NCBI GenBank assembly: GCA_014885115.2
Contig: WKLE02003477.1
Coordinates: 1 to 10,784, forward strand
DNA: 10,784 nt
Source of the DNA: Asterionellopsis glacialis
Lineage: Eukaryota > Bacillariophyta > Plagiogrammaphyceae > Rhaphoneidales > Asterionellopsidaceae
Direction of reading: 5' to 3'
The position numbers and the translations under genes were made by a program. The notes under the pieces were generated by a model. It made no database searches, was not told where the DNA came from, and saw only the letters and a program-made list of their open reading frames with translations. Of this stretch, positions 1 to 6,574 are shown piece after piece. Within the stretch, counting starts at the first letter, position 1. Each line of letters opens with the position of its first letter.

Positions 1-301
1 TGTCGTTTTGAAAAAAAAAGGTTTACGCACAGGAGTGAAAAAACCGTGTACTACTACTGTACCTTAAAAGACTCATCGAGACACATTAGGTCTAATTATC
101 AGCTGGAAGGTCCGGTAAAATCGTGAGATAGCGCCAGCCAGACCAACAATGTGCTTCCAGTCGTGGTATGTTTGTGAGCTGGATGGTCTTTTTTTTAAAT
201 GTGTATCCGATATGAATTCGCTATGGGGACCGGAATATTTTTCAACTAGTCTGCTCTAGAGAGAGTCTCTCTACTAGCTAGAGAGAGTATTTTTAACCTC
301 T
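1..301. other. Non-coding left edge
   Basis: No reading frame with recognisable protein content is seen on either strand. CpG is present at ordinary frequency. One TACTGTA motif lies at 55-61 and a GA/CT-rich hairpin at 266-286. The stretch may be the intergenic DNA downstream of the HSF gene or the flank of a neighbour outside the window. Confidence 0.6.
258..290. repeat. GA/CT-rich hairpin
   Basis: TCTCTCTA at 266-273 and TAGAGAGA at 279-286 form a perfect 8-bp stem around the loop CTAGC. Further GAGAG runs lie on both sides, so alternative pairings are possible. The stem is followed by a short T run. A bacterial terminator meaning does not apply in a eukaryotic setting, and no function is assigned. 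Confidence 0.7.
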
Positions 302-306
302 ATGTT

Positions 307-484
307 ACCTGGTACATCGTGTGATGCGTTAGTCACGAAGAACACCTACCTGGTACACAAGTTGTACCAGTACCTGGCACTGATACCATGTACAGGTTCT
401 ACCAGGTACGGTACCGGTACCTGTACAGGTACTCTGATTTTAACCTGTTACCTGGTACAGGTACAGTACACACATACCTGGCAC
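307..484. repeat. Cluster of ACCTGG(T/C)AC units, direct and inverted
   Basis: ACCTGGTAC occurs exactly at 307-315, 348-356 and 450-458. ACCTGGCAC occurs at 372-380 and 476-484, and an inverted copy lies at 401-409. Between them is a nested palindrome: GGTACCGGTACC at 410-421 is perfect, CAGGTAC/GTACCTG flank it at 403-409 and 417-423, and TGTACAGGT/ACCTGTACA pair at 389-397 and 419-427. Two more exact ACCTGGTAC copies lie far away at 4827-4835 and 5513-5521. A 91-codon open frame crosses the cluster, but it is explained by the repeats and resembles no protein. Confidence 0.85.
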
Positions 485-1199
485 AAGGGAAAGAGGTGCC
501 GCAGTCGGTTTATCTTTGAACACCCATCACCTGCCTGTTCTATTCTACTACAGGCTACTGTAGTTTTTTCTAATTGATACCAGATGGTTGCTGCTACTGT
601 CTTTTTCTGATTTTGTCGAGAGGTTCTTCTGTTTTTGATAAAAAGGAATTATTTAATGTCCATTGATGTACCTTCACTCGCGGTTTTTGTTCAAGATGAT
701 ATTTGAAGAACTTACTCGTGGAAATGATGTTGGATAAAATTATTTACAAAAATCGAAGATGATACATCTGTTTTTCGTTCATTCTTCGTACCATGCAAAG
801 AAACTAAAAAACAAGAGCTTGGTCAAGAATAATGTGATCATTGCCACGAGGCATTGTCATATACAGTAGACGTAGAATCATTACGAGAAACACATACAAA
901 CATTTATACTCGTCATACAGTACACAAACGAAAATAGTAGAAGTTTGATAAAAATGTAGTCAAATTAATTACACAGGATACAACCACATTTAAAAACATT
1001 CAATTCGTAGTTCCGTCAGTTTCGTTGTAGTTTGGATTTACCAGATATTTTCGCTTTTTTCCCGTGCATGGTTTATCTGCTTCTTTGACGGTTTTCCGAC
1101 TGTATGAAAATGATACAATTTTTGTATTACATTTGCTTCCGCTTTGGCCAGAACCCAATGGTCATGAGCGCCAATTTTATCATAAAATAAAAAGCATAT
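485..1199. other. Intergenic DNA downstream of the HSF gene
   Basis: About 700 bases of AT-rich sequence with no supported gene. They contain TACTGTA at 556-562 and TACAGTA at 862-868 and 916-922. The part adjoining 1199 should hold the 3' untranslated region of the HSF gene. No canonical AATAAA is obvious on the minus strand just after its stop codon. Confidence 0.6.
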
Positions 1200-2994
1200 T
1201 CACACAGACGCATTAGCTATGTGATCATCATCGTGTCCTCTCTGTTGTTGTGGATTCTGCTGTCCTGGCAAAGTAGCCGCTTGTTGCAATGCTTGCATTT
1301 GAGCAAGCAATGCTTGGTTTTGGAATGCCTGATTCTGAAATGCTTGATTTTGAAAGGGTTGTGGATTCTGATGTAGGCCCATGGCAGATGGATTCTGTAA
1401 CGATGATAATAATCCTAGATTTGCAGCAGCCGGACCAAGCCCAGCTGTGGCTGTGTTGGATGATGCCACAGTACTAGGCTGCATCCCACCGGCACCAAAG
1501 CCTCCTGCACCAGTCGTAGGTTGTGCCAGTAAATTAATTTGTTGTTGAAGCTGTGCCATTTGCTGAGCCTGCTGTTGATCTTGCTGCATCTGTCCAATAA
1601 AACCAGCTTCTTGTCCGAGTCCTGGCAACCCTTGTAACGAATTACCAAAAGAATTACCGAGACCGCCCATAGCCGATGCTGCTCCAGGGCGCCCCATACC
1701 CAATTGAGCGGCCACCGAATCTTGAAGAGGGAAACCTCCTGCTACATCTGTTGCTTGACCAAATAATTCAGCAGCGGAGTTGCCGCCGACAAAGTTGCCA
1801 ACACCATTATTTGTTGCACCATTCTTTGCCAAGTCTTGCTCTGATGGTACGGTCTTTTGCGAAGCACCACCACCACCACCAGCAGCTCCCTGTTGCTGTT
1901 GTATAATTTCAAGGAGTTGGTCTTGGAGTAATTGTTGTTGTAGCATGCTAGCTGCGGCACCTCCAGGGTTAATTGCATCATCAACATCAAAGTCTTTGTT
2001 CTGATTGACGTTGGTGTTGCTGGAGGCTACTACTTCAGGGTTATCGTAAGACTGAACACTTGCTGCTTGAGAAGAATTATGTGTTGAGGAAGCAGTGGCT
2101 GAGGTTTCACCGGCATTGTCTACACAATCATCTCCAACAGCATTCTCTGCCGCGGAAGAACCCTGGCCTGGCAACGGAGCAAACATACTAAGCCTGTAAA
2201 AATCAGGATGCGATTCGGCGGAGTCGACGGTAGGCTGTTTGGACCGTGAAGGTCTTTGCATTTTAATACAAAGATTCGGAAGTCCTCGTAAAAACATCTA
2301 CGTTACAAGAAGAACGACGGACGAGAAATATTGATGAGAGGATTTGAACGAAGAGTGGAGAAAAGTCCTGACGATTTAGTGATGCGAATCAAGTGCTTAC
2401 CTCGTGATAATAGGAATTGTGGTCTGGTCCCTGTGTCATTCGTTTGAATCCCCAACCATTCACTTGTCTCATAAACGACGCATATTTTGCATGGCGAAAG
2501 TAAAGAGGGATAACTTTTTCTTCAAAGGCTTTGGGCTTTAGAACACGCCATGACCTTCCATGTGGTAACCACGTAATGTACTCATGGAACTCAGGATTAG
2601 ACAAAATGCGGTGAAGTTTGACGGGGAAAGGAGGCTCCTTGGCCGAGGCAGGTGAGGACATGGAGTCATCTTGCTGCGAGTTAGATGCACTTTGCTCCTC
2701 AACCGCGACGCGAGAAAAGTCACGGTAGGTCTGACGATTTGTAGGAGCTACCTGAGGAGGCTGCGGTGGCTGTTGTTGTTGCTGTTGAACTAAACCGAGC
2801 GCAACGTCACCCATCCCACCTGGTGCGCCAGCAGCTGATGCCATCAGCGCTTGCAGTTGAGGATTCGCATTGAGCAAGGCTGCGCTGTTAAAGTTAAGAC
2901 CGACAGGCAAACCATTCTCATGAGCGGATCCACAATTAGCGTCATCTCCGCTATTCTCTGGATGCGACATGCTGTTTATCATAAGGAGCTGCAT
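1200..2994 (-). CDS. Heat shock factor (HSF)-type transcription factor, two exons
   Basis: The coding sequence joins 2994-2401 (198 codons) to 2297-1200 (365 codons plus TGA), giving 563 residues. The HSF DNA-binding domain spans about residues 121-220. It begins PPFPVKLHRIL, includes ITWLPHGRSWRVLKP and has the recognition-helix segment SFMRQVNGWGFKRM at 173-186. It ends NSYYHE-MFLRGLPNLCIKM, with the intron exactly between E198 and M199. Ahead of it are 120 low-complexity residues with a Q6 run at 70-75. Behind it is a long Q/N/A/G-rich tail with Q/L-rich segments at 315-334 and 435-457, a glycine run near 338 and three tandem FQNQA units at 513-527. No classical HR-A/B leucine-zipper oligomerisation region is evident. 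HSFs act in the nucleus on GAA/TTC elements. The ATG at 2994 is the first in frame: the frame stays open upstream to about 3138 but has no other ATG. Family assignment is firm; paralogue identity and targets are unknown. Confidence 0.93.
2298..2400 (-). other. Intron of the HSF gene
   Basis: The intron is 103 bp, phase 0, with donor GAG|GTAAGC at 2400 and acceptor GTAG|ATG ending at 2298. Splicing restores the conserved HSF string YYHE-MFLRGLP, which is strong evidence for both sites. The length is not a multiple of three. If retained, translation adds only V-S-T before a TGA, leaving a protein truncated at the end of the DNA-binding domain. Confidence 0.93.
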
Positions 2995-3011
2995 AGGGGC
3001 TGCAGTTTGTT

Positions 3012-3032
3012 TCAATGACAACGAGATGGCAT
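3012..3032 (-). promoter_or_regulatory. Upstream ORF before the HSF start
   Basis: A minimal ORF of six codons (MPSRCH, stop TGA) reads ATG at 3032 to TGA at 3012. It ends 17 nt before the proposed HSF ATG at 2994 and is in a different frame. If the transcript starts upstream of 3032, a scanning ribosome would meet this ATG first. Its role in translation control is inference. Confidence 0.4.
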
Positions 3033-5171
3033 GGCCGTAACAGTATTTTTTTGAGCAGAAAAATCTTTGGACTCGTGATCTTCGTTTAGGGTGTGAAAAA
3101 AAAAAAAAAATTACATGTTGTACTGGTTCAACGAGAAATCAACGTAGTTGTTCGTTTCTACTAGAATGCTCGATTACCACGTACAAAACTCATTTTTGAT
3201 ACAAGAAACGTGTAATCAATATACATGCTACTGTTTAAAATTGTAATAAAAAACACATTATTTTTGTACAGTCCCTGTATTAGACCGAAGGAAAGTTTTT
3301 TGAAACAGTAGATTATTACAGGGCGTGCCTTTAATAAGGGTTCCGTAAACATTATAATTAGGAGCGAAAAACGGGCAATTAAGGTCAAATAAATAGCCTG
3401 GATGCAACGAGGAAGGCTCTTTCTATTTAAAAATTCGCTTTGTCGGGCTGTTTATTTATGCATTAACGACTTTCGGGGTATCTGACTTAGATCGGAGAGA
3501 TTGCTCCATTGGGTGGGAGAAAGAGAACTTTTGTCGGTAGGAATTCTACGTACTGCCTCGGAGGGCCTAGCTGAGGAAACGAAATTATTGAAATTTAAAT
3601 TAAAAAAAAATCGAGATTTCTTCTGATAAAACGATAGTAAATGTAGAGAAGGACCTCGTCCTGAATATGGTGTCGGACCGTGACTTGTAGACAAAAATTG
3701 TGATCAACCAACTTCAAGTACTACAGGAAGAAAAACTTGAAGACCGAAAATCATTTTCAAAGCGAACATACACCATATAGCGAATACATATAATTGCAGC
3801 TCTTTCTACATATATAGCAACAGCCCATGAACTCTTTCTTATTTTCAAAATATCCTTATTCACGCATCATCCACACATCAATAGTCCACACCAAATTTTC
3901 AATTCTACAGTATTAGTAGGGTGTTTGATGTATAAAGTGATTTAAAGGGAAACCAAGAAGACTAACTTTCGATACAAAAGTCATAAACGGGATTGGTTAA
4001 CAGAAATTCATTTAGTACAAATAAACAAAATTTCTCCGGAAGAACATCTACGTCAGACCGAATAATGGTGCTCAAAGGATACTCGAAAGAAATTAATCTC
4101 AGACTGACAGCTCAGAGCTTCAAAACAGTAAATACCAGGTAACGGCTGTAAAGCGATATTTCAAACTATTATCGGTACTGCGTTGGGACCCACAGTAAAA
4201 CTAGGTACAGTAAGTTCGCTTCCTCCTTATCTGCAAAGCATGTGTATTTTTTTGTAATAGCTCGTTTGGTTTACGCAGGTATAAAAATTTTTGAATAAGG
4301 GTAGTAGGACTACATTCCTGTTTTAGCACGTATTGCACAGGGTTAACTAAAATATGCTTGTGGCAAATCAGATTTTTTGATCCACACTGTATTTTTATTG
4401 ATGAAAAAGAAGATACACATCATAGGTTCTCGTATTTGGAACAAAAAACAGGGTTTGAAAGAAGCTAATGTCAGCTTGCCTGATCATTTTGACTATGATG
4501 ATATAAGAACACACGCTAGAATGGTATCAATCTGGTAGTATGTAATCTTGTCTAATTGCTAGTTACCTCTACGACAATGATAACTAAAACGAACCTCACT
4601 GTGATTCGTGTTACAGTACTGTACCATCTATACTGCGATAATCGTCATTTACGTACCTTTTACTTACTTAGAGTCATGTATCAGATGCCAGTGAGACTAT
4701 CTAACATAGCCCCGTTCGCGATTTTGAAAACAGCTAAGGCTTGCAATCCATATTTAACGTAATTTTTAAACACCTTTTCGCTGAAGGAAAAACGGTATTT
4801 ACAGTACTGTACACCACCCAATCTGTACCTGGTACATGATAAAGTTGGTATACTGGCACTGACAGTACTTCTATGTTTGTGATCGTAATTATGTCGTGTG
4901 TTGAGAAGAGATTTTTTTAATAACGTTCAATCGTAGGTCCTAAACGTAGATCCGAAATATTGTTGTGAACACGAGGAGGGCAATATTGGCATTTTTTCGC
5001 TTCACCACACGTCGTAAACCAATTTCTCCGAAACCGTTTTTCCATCCGTAACAATACAGAGATCATAAGAGAAAATTGTAGTCTTGATTGTCTACTCTCT
5101 AGTAGTACTACCTATATTTTATAAAAGTCAGATAGACTGTTATGTAGATTACGCGTATAACCCAGTATTGT
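3033..5171. other. Gene-free intergenic stretch upstream of HSF
   Basis: No recognisable protein, tRNA or rRNA is seen over about 2.1 kb. Open frames here are at most about 80 codons and have no family resemblance. The part next to 3033 should include the HSF promoter, but no canonical TTCnnGAA heat shock element was found in it by eye. A run of 15 A lies at about 3096-3110. TACAGTA/TACTGTA motifs are dense: 3906, 4206, an overlapping pair at 4612-4623 and another at 4800-4811. ACCTGGTAC occurs at 4827-4835. CpG is ordinary. Confidence 0.6.
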
Positions 5172-5316
5172 CTGTAGAATTAATATCTTTTCAATTATTT
5201 CGCAACTTTTCCTTCTTTTTCAGACTATTGTGGCGGGATCAAAGTTGTGAAATTTCCGAATAGAAAGAATGTCGAAAGTGTCAAGCAATTCTATTGGATA
5301 ATTTCTGTGAAGCCCA
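5172..5316 (+). repeat. Diverged direct repeat, copy A
   Basis: Aligned to copy B, it shares CTGTAGAATT at the left end, TTGTGG(C/T)GGGATCAA in the middle and an exact 17-mer CTATTGGATAATTTCTG at 5291-5307. Between these the copies differ by substitutions and small indels. No coding capacity is seen. The copies are 386 bp apart. Confidence 0.75.
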
Positions 5317-5557
5317 TCATAGTATAAAGAGATCTGTAACAATCAAGTCCTATTCCTTCTGGACTCCTTCCTCCTTAAGTCGATATTTTATATATATAAT
5401 ATTCTCCAAAGAAAAGATTGGTGAATTATGTAGCTTTCTACGAGTATGTAACCAATCATACCTGCTTCCCAATATTGAAATAATTCGAACCACTGCAAGA
5501 TTACACATGATAACCTGGTACAGTATAGGTACATCTCCATTTCTAACTATCATGCTA

Positions 5558-5703
5558 CTGTAGAATTCAAATCTCTTTCACTTCTCAGTATTTCGATTTC
5601 GGACTTAACCCTTTTTTCCGACGATTGTGGTGGGATCAATTTGTGAAAAGTCCGAAGAAAAGAAGCATATAGAAATCCTATTGGATAATTTCTGACATTC
5701 CAT
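5558..5703 (+). repeat. Diverged direct repeat, copy B
   Basis: This partner of copy A carries the same 17-mer at 5678-5694 and TTGTGGTGGGATCAA near 5625. It also contains an inverted pair TTCGGACTT (5598-5606) and AAGTCCGAA (5648-5656), which links it to the hairpin copy at 5860-5893. Confidence 0.75.
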
Positions 5704-5849
5704 GCTTACTTGAGACAGTACTGTACTGTTTGCAACAATTTCGAGTATTCTTCCTTTTTTCCACGCTGTCTTCTTTCAGAACTCGTTATTTTGTTATGTA
5801 AATCATGAAGAAGTTTCTACTTACCAATTCCTATCTTCACATTATTATA

Positions 5850-5930
5850 CTTCAAAGAATTCGGACTTTTTCTGAGGACTTAAAAAGTCCGAAGAAAGCA
5901 CTGACAAAATTTCTGATAAGCCCTGTTTTA
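5850..5930 (+). repeat. Third repeat copy with 12-bp stem hairpin
   Basis: TTCGGACTTTTT at 5860-5871 and AAAAAGTCCGAA at 5882-5893 form a perfect 12-bp stem with a 10-nt loop. The sequence after it (AGTCCGAAGAAA, then AATTTCTG and AAGCCC) resembles the right halves of copies A and B, so this is probably a shortened third member of the family. Confidence 0.65.
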
Positions 5931-6098
5931 TATCTGGCCCCCTGCCTCCTTTTTCAGAGAGAGCTGTACGTAGTAACGGATCTTGAGCAAGAAGTTTACA
6001 AACTACTGGTCCCTGTAATGGAAAGCACGACCAATTGGCACCGGCAAGGATAATACTAAAACTGGTACAGCTTGTTGAGGATTTCTACGTAATTTTCT

Positions 6099-6112
6099 TG
6101 ATGACGTCATCA
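6099..6112. promoter_or_regulatory. Perfect CRE-type palindrome TGATGACGTCATCA
   Basis: A 14-bp perfect palindrome containing the bZIP site TGACGTCA at 6102-6109. TGACGT-type elements are known in diatoms as CO2/cAMP-responsive elements and as aureochrome/bZIP sites. No gene starts nearby in this window, so whether it is used is unknown. A partial site, TGACGTCT, lies near 10641 upstream of the PEX22-like gene. Confidence 0.45.
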
Positions 6113-6246
6113 TTTTTGGTTTTTGGTCACCCCTGTAGCCCTTCTAGAGGAAGTAAGCAGAGCTACCGGCACATTTCCTGCACAAGATGGACAGACATGA
6201 CGATGATGAATAGGAGTATATGTTTATGATTTAGTTCACTAGACCA

Positions 6247-6546
6247 CAGGTCGCCCACACAAATAAGCAACGCACAGTTGCTTTGCTCAAGCTTGAAATA
6301 TTGCACCCTCACAAGCAATGTCAAGCTTGAGGTGTTGCTTATTCTACAAAGTAATTCTGATGTATGGGGTGCAACATCTATCAATTTTATTCATTAAAAA
6401 GGGTTTAAAATAATTTCTGTCTAACTAAATGAATAAGTAGCAACATTGCTGAACACCAAGCTTGAAATCATGGAGGTCATCCTTAAGCAACATCAAGCTT
6501 ACCAAAATAGGCACCTTTGCTTATTTGAGTGGTGCTTGGCAACCTG
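6247..6546. mobile_element. MITE-like fold-back element 1 (300 bp)
   Basis: Ends are inverted: CAGGTCGCC...CAAATAAGCAA on the left matches CAGGTTGCC...CAAATAAGCAA read from the right end, with a small indel. The right end is followed by TA, while the left flank reads CA, so a TA target duplication is possible only if one side has mutated. Inside are four HindIII-type palindromes in two pairs: CAAGCTTG at 6288, 6322 and 6457, and CAAGCTTA at 6494. Several (A)ATAAGCAA copies occur in both orientations. Arms of about 100 bp are imperfectly inverted. It has no ORF, so it is non-autonomous. Confidence 0.65.
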
Positions 6547-6574
6547 TATTTTAAGAAAGTACAGACAGTTATTC

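Larger units (their letters stand above)
5704..6246. other. Non-coding spacer with the hairpin repeat and CRE palindrome
   Basis: No supported gene. The 64-82 codon frames here have no recognisable content. The stretch holds TACTGTA at 5719-5725, the third repeat copy at 5850-5930 and the TGATGACGTCATCA palindrome. CpG density is ordinary up to the start of the element at 6247. Confidence 0.55.

Noticed and set aside
302..577. 91-codon plus-strand open frame
   Set aside because: It is produced by the ACCTGGTAC repeat cluster, has no domain or membrane pattern, and its composition follows the repeats.
2995..3021. HSF start at an in-frame TTG nine codons upstream
   Set aside because: TTG initiation is unlikely in a nuclear gene, and an ATG follows at 2994. 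The frame upstream has no ATG, so a start in an unseen upstream exon remains possible but is unsupported.
3033..3400. Heat shock elements for HSF autoregulation
   Set aside because: Only loose GAA and TTC triplets and a TTCTACTAGAA palindrome with the wrong spacing were seen. No canonical TTCnnGAA array is present.
3452..3694. 80-codon minus-strand frame
   Set aside because: It is basic and serine-rich without domain, signal or neighbour support, and is consistent with chance in this composition.
5470..5500. Minus-strand GGTTCGAAT resembling a tRNA T-loop
   Set aside because: The flanking bases do not form a 5-bp T-stem, and no anticodon or acceptor stem could be paired.
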